Position numbers and translations under genes: made by a program
From: Puccinia triticina
Taxonomy: Eukaryota; Basidiomycota; Pucciniomycetes; Pucciniales; Pucciniaceae
Reading direction: 5' to 3'
Length of the DNA: 64,000 nucleotides
Assembly (NCBI RefSeq): GCF_026914185.1
Contig: NC_070558.1
Span: forward strand, 3,286,001-3,350,000
Notes under the pieces: model-generated
The model's database searches: none
What the model was told of the DNA's origin: nothing
The model's input: only the letters and a program-made list of their open reading frames with translations
Shown: in pieces, positions 1 to 8,700 of the stretch
How the letters are laid out: every line of letters starts with the position of its first letter
Position numbering within the stretch: the stretch's first letter is position 1

Positions 1-630
1 GTAGCAACTGTTTGGTGAACCTCTGGTTTGAATCCAGCTTTGCCTTGCTTTCCTGACTTGACAGCTTTGACATACATCTTGAGAGCACTGCGTTCCATGT
101 CAGAGGTCCATACAAGGTTTTTGGTCTTGTCCTTTTTGGGTAGAGATGGCACTTGGCACCCGCCACACTTCAGCACATAATCATATGCACTTGCAGGTAC
201 CCATTGCGCGTGTGCAGCTCCCTGTATGTATTTTTACTAAAATGGAACCCCTGGCACCCGCCATGGGCGCCTGCAAGCGCATAGAATTATGTGCTGAAGT
301 GTGACAGGTACCCGCCAGCGGGTGCCAAGTGCCATCTCTATTTTCAGGACTATACTCTGGCTGGGTTTGGGTTCCAATTGGACTATGTTGAGAAACATTT
401 GGGCCTGATTGTTGAGAACCCATTGGCTGAGATTGAGTTTGACTCCAGGGGATAGGAACTGGTTGTTTTGAACTGATTAGTTGCGAGTTCGGAGTACTAG
501 TGGCCTGAGTTGGACAAGATTCCCGCTGAGCTGGAGTAGAAGGAGTCTTTGAAGATTTAAACGGGTTTCAAGGCTTTGCGGTGCATTTTAGAGTTGGATG
601 AGGATTTTGGGATGGTTTTTGTTGAGCCAT
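1..630 (-). pseudogene. Myb/SANT-like protein, 5' part, disrupted by a MITE and a stop codon
   Basis: The minus strand reads from an ATG at 630-628 through a Q/S/P-rich N-terminal region. Below position 140 it continues into a segment with WTSDMERSALKMYVKAV and GFKPEVHQ, which resembles the start of the Myb/SANT-like DNA-binding domain found in fungal and plant proteins, often beside Harbinger transposons. The gene runs off the left edge. Three defects are visible. There is an in-frame TGA at 570-568 after about 20 codons, which could be a CGA-to-TGA change. A 200-bp MITE lies at 141-340, between the Q/S/P-rich part and the domain. The frames on the two sides of the MITE do not join directly even if it is removed together with one TA. 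An intron at that point is not excluded. A copia element begins 20 bp upstream of the ATG. The family call rests on short similarity only. Confidence 0.5.
141..340. mobile_element. MITE with TA-flanked inverted repeats (GAGATGGCACTTGGC family)
   Basis: A 200-bp imperfect palindrome. It opens with TAGAGATGGCACTTGGCACC and closes with the reverse complement, and the inner arms (CTTCAGCACATAAT / ATTATGTGCTGAAG) also pair. The TA at both ends fits a TA target duplication of Tc1/mariner-like type. The ends resemble those of the larger element at 53208-54439 (TAGGGATGGC...GCCATCCCTA), so the two probably belong to one family. Confidence 0.8.
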
Positions 631-649
631 AATGCAATTTATCAAGTAC

Positions 650-963
650 TGTTGAGTTTAGTACTCAGGTTTTTGTTTTGTCCTTTATGCTTCTCCCATG
701 TCTCTCACATCTCACATACATGTCACAGTTTGTATGTAGTCTACCTGAGGCAGCAGGCGTGGAAGGACTCTCTCTTCATCCTTCCACAACCCTTGAACAC
801 CGCCACGCTCCGTGCCTGTTGCCCTCAGGTTAGTTTTGTTCTCTTTCTTTTCTCTTACTTGTTTTTCATTCCCTATCCTTCTGATATGAAATGCATCCTT
901 CCACAACCCTCAAACACCGCCACGCTCCGTGCCTGTTGCCCTCAGTCCCTGTTCATCTCATCA
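650..963 (+). repeat. 5' LTR of the copia element
   Basis: 314 bp, from TGTTGAGTTTAG to GTTCATCTCATCA. It contains an internal direct duplication: the segment CATCCTTCCACAACCC...GCCTGTTGCCCTCAG occurs near 777-828 and again near 893-944. The same duplication is present in the 3' LTR, so it predates this insertion. The sequence GGTTATGAGCACC right after the LTR is the expected place for a primer binding site, but the tRNA was not identified. Confidence 0.9.
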
Positions 964-1080
964 GGTTATGAGCACCAGCTAGCTCTTGCGCATCGCTAGG
1001 CACGTTGAAAATTGGCATACTAGGTGTTACGAACTCGTGAACGCTACAAGGATCAATCTCTTGTGTCCTCGCTAACCCAG

Positions 1081-1935
1081 ATGTCTACATCTAAAGACGT
1101 CAAACAGGACACTCCAACCCACGCTGACATCTGTATTTCTCCACAGATGTCAACCTCTTCCTCAAAGATCTCGATCGCCCGGCTTCCAATCCTCAAGGCC
1201 CCAGGTACCGACTCCAACTATCTCAACTGGAAGAAAGTCGTCCACAGGGTCTTCAAATCTACCAAGGTCAATCATGTCCTCAACCCAGTCGCACGCAATC
1301 TTTGCCCAGCTAACTGGGACAAGGATAACGGCCTCGTATGTGCGGTACTGGTCCAGATTGTTGATGAATCAAATCTTTGTCATCTCGCCGACGAGGATAA
1401 CGCTGCGACGATCTGGAACAATCTTTCTCGTGCTCACCAGGACTCGACAACAGGTGGCCGGGTGTACTGGATTCGAAAGCTGGTGAACGCTTGGATGGAG
1501 GGAGATGATATCAACTCTCACATTGATACGCTTGCGAAATCCTACGAGCGTCTAAACTCTCTCGTCTCTCCCAAAAAACCACTTACCCCGGAGGATGTAC
1601 ACAACGCGGCTCTTCTTAGCTTGATTCCCTCCAATTGGCTGCACTGTGTGTCAGGCCTAATGAATCAGGAAGACGTCAAGACCGCGACAATTGTTTCTGC
1701 TCTAAAGAACAAAGCTATCCGTCGTGAATCCCAAAGAGATATTATCTCAGTATTGACTACAAAAGCCAACTCCACAAAGCCAATTGCTTCCTCCAACAAC
1801 TCCAAGGGTCCTCGACCCGATTTGTCAAAGAAACCTTGCCGCTGCCCCTTATGTAACAGTGATTCTCACAACCTCAATTTGTGTAACAACACACAAAAAC
1901 TCATTTCCGACCACAAAGCCGCACAAAAGGCTTGA
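1081..1935 (+). CDS. Copia Gag (capsid/nucleocapsid)
   Basis: Structural protein of the retrotransposon particle. The open frame begins upstream, but the first ATG that fits is at 1081 (MSTSKDVKQD); another ATG lies at 1147. An early stretch, APGTDSNYLNWKKVV, resembles the N-terminus of copia Gag. A CCHC zinc knuckle near the C-terminus, CPLCNSDSHNLNLC, has the spacing C-x2-C-x4-H-x4-C and should bind the RNA template. The frame ends at TGA 1933-1935. The same frame stays open afterwards into the protease, so this stop either separates Gag from Pol by readthrough or is a single nonsense mutation. Confidence 0.85.
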   Translation: MSTSKDVKQDTPTHADICISPQMSTSSSKISIARLPILKAPGTDSNYLNWKKVVHRVFKSTKVNHVLNPVARNLCPANWDKDNGLVCAVLVQIVDESNLCHLADEDNAATIWNNLSRAHQDSTTGGRVYWIRKLVNAWMEGDDINSHIDTLAKSYERLNSLVSPKKPLTPEDVHNAALLSLIPSNWLHCVSGLMNQEDVKTATIVSALKNKAIRRESQRDIISVLTTKANSTKPIASSNNSKGPRPDLSKKPCRCPLCNSDSHNLNLCNNTQKLISDHKAAQKA

Positions 1936-3468
1936 TGGGAAGCCAGCCAACGGGATAACCCAAACCCCCCTTCCAACAAGCCCGCTGCTAGAGCCGGTAG
2001 GACCTCCGTCGCTACCCTTGGTCAGTCACCTTCTGGCTACAATGAAGACAAAAACTCTGACTATTCCGGTTCTGAACTAGAAGTCACGGCCGGCAACACG
2101 GTCACCTCACTGTTGATCCCCTCTGAACTTCTGCAAGGCGGGGATACCAACATCGATTCTGGATGTTCAATGTCCATGACGCCGAACGGTTCAAATCTCA
2201 TCAACCTCAAAACCAATTGCACACCAGTCCGTCTGGCCGACCACTCTGTTGTTGAGGCCACACACCACGGACTTGCGCAACTCCCCATCAAAGGGTGTGA
2301 ACCGGTTAAAACTTTGGTTGTACCCGCTCTCCACGAACCTCTGCTCTCGGTTGCAGGCCTCTGCAATGCCGGAGTCACAGTGGTGTTCTCCAAGAACTCC
2401 TGTGATTTCTACAACACATCCGACATCTCAATCGATGGCGCTTCCATTGGGCGAGGGTACCGACGAGGAAACCTCTATTGTCTCCCCCCAGAATCTGTGA
2501 GATCCTCTTTGTCCATCACTATCACTCCCCCAGTCTTTGACCGTTCTCTCCTGGGGTTCCACGACCGTTTCTCTCATATTGGGTTGAAACCTCTCAAACT
2601 CTTACTGAAATCAAACGGTATCATACCATCAGACATGAACGAAACTGCCGTTCAACAATGTCCAACTTGCGTTCAAGCAAAAATGCCCCAAAAGGCCTTC
2701 AAGTCTTGTTCCTCTCATTGCTCAACCTTCCCCGGCCAACTTATCCACTCCGACGTAGGATCATATGAGGTGAAATCACGCGAGGGCTACTCTTATTTCA
2801 TTACGTTTATAGACCACTTTTCCAAATTTCTGGTTGTATTTCCCATGAAATACAAAAGTGACTCCTTCCAATGCTTCAAGCTCTTTCAAGCATTCTTTGA
2901 GAAAAGTGGCGCCCACAAGATCATGGTCCTTCGCTCGGACAATGGCGGAGAGTACATTTCAAATGAGTTTTTGTCCTATCTTTCTTTGGCAGGTATCAGT
3001 CACGAGCCTGGCCCTCCACATTCTCCAGAACTGAATGGCGTGGCGGAAAGGATGAACCAAACTATAAGCAATCTAGTGCGATCTGCTCTCATCAGCGCTT
3101 GGACACCAAAATTTTTTTGGACGGACGCCCTTTGGCACTCTTTGTTTGCCTACAACTCGTTTCCCTGCAACACACCTGCAGGCTTCAAATCTCCCAACTC
3201 GGTCCTCAACCTACCTTCGGTCGATCTCTCCTATCTTCATCCTTTCGGATGTCTTGTGTGGTATAAAATTCCCAAAGCAAATTGCAAGAAGCTCGACCAG
3301 AAAGGCCAAGCATCTCTTCTCCTCTCATACTTATCAAACGGAAACGGGTGTTGGGTGTGGGACCTTGAGAATCGGTCCGTTGTTAAATCACGCGACATCA
3401 TCTTTGTAGATGATTCGTTTCCCTGCGGATCCAAGCTCACGACCTCTCCCCCCTGCGCTTACAGCTGA
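1936..3468 (+). CDS. Copia Pol, N-terminal part: protease and integrase
   Basis: This segment is in the same frame as gag, directly after its TGA. An aspartic protease active site, IDSGCS, lies near 2152. The GAG-pre-integrase zinc motif follows, with HDRFSHIG and CPTCVQAK. The integrase core shows D in IHSDVGSYE, D in RSDNGGEY and E in ELNGVAERMNQ, the D-D-E triad that joins the cDNA to host DNA. There is no own ATG at the start, as expected for a polyprotein made by readthrough. The frame closes at 3466-3468, before the reverse transcriptase. The missing link lies in the proline-coding, C-rich stretch that follows, where the reading frame changes. Confidence 0.85.
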   Translation, partial: WEASQRDNPNPPSNKPAARAGRTSVATLGQSPSGYNEDKNSDYSGSELEVTAGNTVTSLLIPSELLQGGDTNIDSGCSMSMTPNGSNLINLKTNCTPVRLADHSVVEATHHGLAQLPIKGCEPVKTLVVPALHEPLLSVAGLCNAGVTVVFSKNSCDFYNTSDISIDGASIGRGYRRGNLYCLPPESVRSSLSITITPPVFDRSLLGFHDRFSHIGLKPLKLLLKSNGIIPSDMNETAVQQCPTCVQAKMPQKAFKSCSSHCSTFPGQLIHSDVGSYEVKSREGYSYFITFIDHFSKFLVVFPMKYKSDSFQCFKLFQAFFEKSGAHKIMVLRSDNGGEYISNEFLSYLSLAGISHEPGPPHSPELNGVAERMNQTISNLVRSALISAWTPKFFWTDALWHSLFAYNSFPCNTPAGFKSPNSVLNLPSVDLSYLHPFGCLVWYKIPKANCKKLDQKGQASLLLSYLSNGNGCWVWDLENRSVVKSRDIIFVDDSFPCGSKLTTSPPCAYS

Positions 3469-3637
3469 AATACCCTGACCCACCAACTCTCTGTTCCCCA
3501 AAAATACTACTAATTTTTCTGGTGTTCTTTCCGTCAGCACAAATTCTCCCGACGCCTCAGCTAACACCCCAAGTTCTTCCCCTCCCTCTCCTCCCCCTCT
3601 CCCTCATTGCCCCCCACCCCCCCCCCCCCCCCCTCAT

Positions 3638-5650
3638 GTCATTCCAAATCCATCTGATGCTCAACGTCATTCAAAACTCAAACTTCCACTGCACATCCCC
3701 CTCAAACCTCGTTTCAATCGCCGCCTCACGGCATCCATTCACGCGCCCGGGAACGCCCCACGAAAGCCGGTTGCAATATTATCCGACTCAGATTCTCCGG
3801 CGCCAAACTCTTCAGCCAGCAACTCTCCCATTCCCTCACCAGACCTTTTGGTCGTCTCTTTGCCTCCACTTCGTGCTGATTCCCCTCCTCCCCGCCGTGC
3901 TTCTCCACCTCTTCCTCCCCCTTTCTCGCCAACTCCCTCACCTTCTCGCGGCAGTTCTCCCTCTCCGTCTGCCAACAAATTTCCCCAGCCAAAACCTCCT
4001 TCCCCACCCAAACCGATCTCGCCCCCGCCTTGCTGCTCCACTTGCAAACAAAAAGCTCCTGAATGCTATGGGAACTGGGCAAAAAACACTGTTGCGGACT
4101 CAGACATCGATACCCCAAAGACATGGCGACAACTTCTCAAATCGCCGAACAAGCATTGGTGGCTCAAGGCGGCCGAGGATGAATACGCATCTCTTCTCGG
4201 TATGCAAACCTGGAAGCTTGTTCCCCGTCCAGCCAAGAGAAAAATCATCAAATCCAAGTGGGTTTTCAAGTTCAAGCGCCGCACAGATTGGAGCATTCAA
4301 AAGCTCAAGGCCCGCCTAGTTGCAATGGGCTATTCGCAGGTTCAAGGCCTTGACTACAACAAGGTGTTTTCCCCCACTCTCCGGCTAGAAACTCTCTGTT
4401 TGATTCTAAGTCTATTGGCATGCCGCGCTTGGAAAGTTCGCCAGGTTGACTTCAGAACCGCTTTCCTTAACGGTCACCTAGACGCCCCGATATACATGGA
4501 ACAACCCCCAGGTTTTGAGGATCCCCTGCATCCGGACTGGGTATGTGAGGTAAACCAATCTCTGTACGGACTAAAGCAATCACCGCGCCAATGGAACATA
4601 GAACTTCACAAAGCTCTATTGGAAATTGGGTGGTCCAACTCAGTCTACGATCCAACGCTTTACTTCAAAATCGTCTCCGGAAAGCTTGTTGGGGCTCTAA
4701 CCACCCATGTAGACGATCTTGCAATAGTGGGAGAGCCAGCCGCTGTAGACTCAATCATTGACTCAATCGGTCGCCATTTCAAAATTGGGGCCAATGAAGA
4801 ACTCAATCACTTCTTGTCTCTAAAAATCACGCGCGATCTCCAACACAATCATGTGTTTCTGAACCAGGCGCATCACATATCCGAACTCGGCGCCCGATTC
4901 CTGAACAACAAGTCCCTCACCGTTTCCACTCCCACCAACTCTTCATTCAAGGATCTCGGCCGCCGGCTCCCCTTGGACCCACCCTCGCCGGGTCCATACC
5001 CTCAGCTCATAGGCTCTCTCCTATGGGTCTCTCAATGCACAAGGCCCAACATTGCCTTTGCCGTTAACTGGCTCTCCCAACATCTCCGTGACCCATCTGC
5101 GGCCCATTGGCACGCGGGCATCCGAATACTCAACTATCTCATAACAACGAAGGATTTGAAACTTTGTCTTGACGGTGATCTCACCTGTTCTGGCTTCTCC
5201 GATTCCAACTGGGCCAAAGATCGAGATGACAGGCGCTCCACATCTGCTTACACCTATTGCATCAGGGACAGCGCGATCTCCTGGAAATCTCGCAAACAAG
5301 CCACTGTGTCCCTGTCAAGCACGGAGGCTGAGTATAAAGCCCTTTCTGATTCCTGCAAGGAAGGGCTATGGCTTTGTCATCTACTAACAGAGTTCTGTCT
5401 TCAACCGGACACCGTGATTCCCCTACACGTCAACAATGAAGGAGCAGAAGCGCTTGCATTGAATCCCGAACACCACGCCCGTACAAAACATATCCACGCC
5501 AGGTATCATTTCATACGGGAATGTGTTCAAAACTTTGAAATTTCACTTCTCCACGTTTCAACAAAAGACATGCTTGCGGACATGTTGACCAAGCCGCTCA
5601 CTTGTGTCTCTCTGAAAAACCATTTTCAAATGTTTGGTCTTGTCGAGTGA
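3638..5650 (+). CDS. Copia Pol, C-terminal part: reverse transcriptase and RNase H
   Basis: This frame opens directly after the poly-C tract at about 3611-3633. It starts with a proline/serine-rich linker. The reverse transcriptase follows, with KARLVAMGYSQVQG, QVDFRTAFLNG, YGLKQSPRQWN and the catalytic HVDDLAIVG (usually YVDD in this family). The RNase H follows, with SDSNWAKDRDDRRSTS, SSTEAEYKALSDSCKE and HARTKHIHARYHFIRE. Together they copy the element RNA into DNA. The frame differs from the integrase frame, most simply through length change in the C homopolymer. The 3' end lies 191 bp before the 3' LTR. Confidence 0.9.
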   Translation, partial: VIPNPSDAQRHSKLKLPLHIPLKPRFNRRLTASIHAPGNAPRKPVAILSDSDSPAPNSSASNSPIPSPDLLVVSLPPLRADSPPPRRASPPLPPPFSPTPSPSRGSSPSPSANKFPQPKPPSPPKPISPPPCCSTCKQKAPECYGNWAKNTVADSDIDTPKTWRQLLKSPNKHWWLKAAEDEYASLLGMQTWKLVPRPAKRKIIKSKWVFKFKRRTDWSIQKLKARLVAMGYSQVQGLDYNKVFSPTLRLETLCLILSLLACRAWKVRQVDFRTAFLNGHLDAPIYMEQPPGFEDPLHPDWVCEVNQSLYGLKQSPRQWNIELHKALLEIGWSNSVYDPTLYFKIVSGKLVGALTTHVDDLAIVGEPAAVDSIIDSIGRHFKIGANEELNHFLSLKITRDLQHNHVFLNQAHHISELGARFLNNKSLTVSTPTNSSFKDLGRRLPLDPPSPGPYPQLIGSLLWVSQCTRPNIAFAVNWLSQHLRDPSAAHWHAGIRILNYLITTKDLKLCLDGDLTCSGFSDSNWAKDRDDRRSTSAYTYCIRDSAISWKSRKQATVSLSSTEAEYKALSDSCKEGLWLCHLLTEFCLQPDTVIPLHVNNEGAEALALNPEHHARTKHIHARYHFIRECVQNFEISLLHVSTKDMLADMLTKPLTCVSLKNHFQMFGLVE

Positions 5651-5830
5651 TCTCTCCCCATATTCAACCCCCTTCACATTCTTCTTCTCTCTTTCCTTCC
5701 TTCTTCCTTTCCAATCTTTCCCTTATCTTGCTTTCTACATCTATCCCCTTTCCTTTCCTTTCCTTTCAACTTCCTTTCTCCATTCCTTTTTATTATTATT
5801 TCCTTTCTTTTTCTTTTCTCCATGGTTTCA

Positions 5831-5841
5831 GCAAGGGGGGG
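5831..5841 (+). other. Polypurine tract of the copia element
   Basis: AGCAAGGGGGG lies immediately upstream of the 3' LTR, the usual place of the plus-strand primer in LTR retrotransposons. Confidence 0.75.
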
Positions 5842-6155
5842 TGTTGAGTTTAGTACTCAGGTTTTTGTTTTGTCCTTTATGCTTCTCCCATGTCTCTCAC
5901 ATCTCACATACATGTCACAGTTTGTATGTAGTCTACCTGAGGCAGCAGGCGTGGAAGGACTCTCTCTTCATCCTTCCACAACCCTCAAACACCGCCACGC
6001 TCCGTGCCTGTTGCCCTCAGGTTAGTTTTGTTCTCTTTCTTTTCTCTTGCTTGTTTTTCATTCCCTATCCTTCTGATATGAAATGCATCCTTCCACGACC
6101 CTCAAACACCGCCACGCTCTGTGCCTGTTGCCCTCAGTCCCTGTTCATCTCATCA
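5842..6155 (+). repeat. 3' LTR of the copia element
   Basis: 314 bp, the same length as the 5' LTR, with five substitutions relative to it and the same internal duplication. The right flank is AGTATGAT. Confidence 0.9.
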
Positions 6156-6330
6156 AGTATGATATGAGAGGAGTCAGAATCCACAACCTGGACTTGGGGA
6201 CAGTAAGTGGATTTATCACCCAGAAATACAGGTCCAGACCTCTATTTCTGAAATGGCGGGGATGATAAATTTCAGTCGTGTGTGATCATGTATTTTATGA
6301 TATTATTGGCTGCCACAAACACCAAATATA

Positions 6331-6616
6331 TGGAAGTTATAACCTGGGCAACCTCCGTTATAAGCTGCCTGATTTATCATATAACATCACGTGGCCAAAC
6401 GGGGCCTAAAGGTTTATGCACACTGACATCTCCCAGCCAAAATTGGCTTTATGATTTTATGTAAACCGTGACATGGAAGTTATAACCCGGGCAACCCCTG
6501 TTATAAGTTGCCCAATTTATCATGTAACATCGCGCGGCCAAACGGGGCCTAAAGTTTTATGCACGCTGACATCTCCCAGCCAAAATTGGCTTTATGATTT
6601 TATGTAAACCGTGACA
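6331..6616. repeat. Tandem duplication, 143-bp period, of a MITE-like segment
   Basis: The segment TGGAAGTTATAACC...ATGTAAACCGTGACA occurs twice head to tail with a period of 143 bp. Its inner part (GACATCTCCCAGCCAAAATT) and the sequence just after the second copy (TATGCAATTTTGAACACCATA) match the MITE at 31476-31636. This is therefore a rearranged, partly duplicated member of that family. Confidence 0.75.
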
Positions 6617-6677
6617 TATGCAATTTTGAACACCATAACCACAAGTATTACATGGACATTTAAAAACCTCTCAGGGT

Positions 6678-7790
6678 TTACATTGATGTGTCTACTAGCT
6701 TAAATCTGGTCCCTGGATTATTCTTGACATCATTGTTCATATGCCACTCGAACTGATATAAAACATTGAAACCTATATATACTGTTTCATTTGCATTGAA
6801 TGTCGGCTGATCGTTAAACCTGGAAATCATATCGCTTTCGACCAGTTCCCAATCTTCTTCTTCTTCGCGGTCTTCGGTTAAAATGTTTGCCGTCTTATCT
6901 TTATCACCAGAAGGCACGTTATCCGAATCGGATTTTCTTTGCATCGATTTGCCTTTTCTACGTTTCATGTTTTGACGTTGAAACCTTGAAAAATCATGGA
7001 AGACGGATGTTAAACTATCCAATGGAGATTCTCTCAGATTTCTGCCCTTTGATTTTGAATCGCTCTGCGTTGTTTCTGGAGAACCCTCGAGATGAGATTT
7101 TTGAGGTTGGCGTGTGGGAGAGCCTTCTGCATTCGGGCTTTGTGGTTTGAGGTCTAGTGTCACTTTATCACTTTTGGATGAATAAAATTTTGTGAACCTA
7201 TCGAGCATCTCAGGAGTCAAGATTCCTAACAGCGCATTTTTCGAGGTTTCAACGGCTTGGGTTTCGGTTGTACCGGAAGGATCTACGGCTTCCTGTTCGT
7301 GCTCCTTGCCAGTCGGGTCTGCTGCGTTGGGTAGGCAGAGATACTTGATTCCATCGAGAAGAGTACTTGTTTCTTGCAGAGTTTTTTCTAGTTCTTCTTC
7401 CTTGAGTCCCTGTTCACTGTGCACGATGTTCCAGCAATTGGAGCGAGGCTGGTGATCGCCAGTGGAATAGCAACAATCGCAATGCTCGCACCAGTCAGGC
7501 TAAATAGTCCAAGCGTCATAGCGGATTGGGAAACTGAATATCTATTGGATCCATCATCCTCGCGGCACTCGAACTTGAACCTATGATTCGAATGTGTATG
7601 AATCAAGAAGTCATCATCAAAAGCCTCCCGTAAAGCTTGACTGGATTCTTCTGACCAACCATACACTACCCACTTGGGTTTCCCAAGTCTGCTGGGGCAA
7701 GAGTTCGTTGTGGAAATGAATTGGTATAATGATTGATAGAGCCACATTGATAGGGCGCGAAGTCCGGTTTGTGATCTTAACCAAAGGCAT
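6678..7790 (-). CDS. Conserved protein of unknown function, frames broken
   Basis: I do not recognise the function. The likely start is ATG 7790 (MPLVKITNRTSRPINVALS). An N-terminal part follows with IPIHFHNELLPQQTWE, then EAFDDDFLIHTHSNHRFKFE in another frame, then a hydrophobic, possibly membrane-spanning stretch SLTGASIAIVAIPLAI. The C-terminal 248 codons use a third frame. They are charged, with Ser/Lys/Glu-rich spacers, and end in YIGFNVLYQFEWHMNND and GTRFKLVDTSM. The frame changes near 7670 and 7420 could be very short introns or indels; no clear GT-AG pair explains either. The TTG-initiated frame that extends to 7921 is not a credible start. Either a gene with unusual introns or a recent pseudogene. 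Confidence 0.5.
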
Positions 7791-8700
7791 GGTGTTGTGC
7801 TTTTGAATCGATGTAGAGAGCTTGCACAAAAGGGTTCCTGATCACGGTTTCCTATCTGAATGGGGTGGAAAACTGATTTGCGAAAATGGTATTTCGGGGA
7901 GCGGGCAGGCAGGTTGATCAAAGGTATGATACGAAGGCGAATGTGAGGATTGGTATTTCTAATTGAAACTTAGTTGGATGGCGAGATCAGCGGACTTGCT
8001 CTTCACCTCTCTTCACCGAGGTCACTGTGCAGCCGATGAAACCTGATATCATAAATATCAAATGAGTTTCAAAAGTTGATCCAAGGAGGTCGAAAACGAT
8101 GCAACTTCAGCCCGGATCCGGTGCTCAAATCAGTCTACCCATCTCACATTCTCCGAGTCAATATGCGCACATGGCCTGACTGGTCAAAAACGTAGTCACA
8201 ATAGATTTTGACTTGCTGGGAAGTTGGGAGCCACAATATTGTAAACCTTGAAGGTCCGAATGTCTGGGGCTACCTACCAAAAAATAGCACCCTGGTAGCA
8301 ATCAAAGTGCTCGTTTATGTGTTTGCAATGTGAGGAGATTCAGAGATTTAAAAAAGAAAAACGCCATACTAATTGGGCAGTATGTTCGGACCAGGCGGAT
8401 CTGTCCAGGATGACAGTGTTGGCGGCAGAGCAAGGTACTCAGCTCCGGAGCTGGAATGGTCACCCAACGGCCTCTGTGGACACTCGGCCAGACTTCTCCG
8501 GTGCTCCTCCCCCAACGGGGCGAGGACACATTTTCTGTGATGAACATCCTGAACGGACCAAACCAAGCCTCAGATCATAGATGGGCACCTACCCGGGGGA
8601 CCGCTCTTCCGGTGACTGCCCGAGAGCCCCCGATGATGTACTCAACATAACATTGCCACCCAAACCATGACACTTGTTGAACGCCAACATCGACTTCAGC
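7791..8700. other. Intergenic region between divergent genes
   Basis: 910 bp between the minus-strand conserved gene and the plus-strand aldehyde dehydrogenase; it must hold both promoters. Overlapping ORFs on both strands near 8302-8650 show no protein features. I see no repeat or RNA gene. Confidence 0.5.

Larger units (their letters stand above)
650..6155 (+). mobile_element. Ty1/copia LTR retrotransposon, nearly complete
   Basis: Two 314-bp direct repeats (650-963 and 5842-6155), both TG...CA, flank gag and pol in the copia order protease, integrase, reverse transcriptase, RNase H. By eye the LTRs differ at five positions (about 98.4% identical), so insertion is fairly recent. The flanks are AGTAC on the left and AGTAT on the right, a 5-bp target duplication with one change. 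A purine tract, AGCAAGGGGGG, lies just before the 3' LTR. The coding frame is broken at least twice: a TGA at 1933-1935 after gag, and a frame change across a poly-C tract near 3611-3633. This copy is therefore unlikely to be autonomous unless the TGA is read through. Confidence 0.93.

Noticed and set aside
598..999. 133-codon ORF near the left end
   Set aside because: It runs through the copia 5' LTR and includes its internal duplication; a similar ORF occurs in the 3' LTR.
3522..4319. 265-codon ORF in a third frame within pol
   Set aside because: Out of frame with both integrase and reverse transcriptase motifs; it exists because of C-rich composition.
8302..8650. Small genes upstream of the aldehyde dehydrogenase
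   Set aside because: Five mutually overlapping ORFs on both strands, none with features; probably promoter and 5' UTR.
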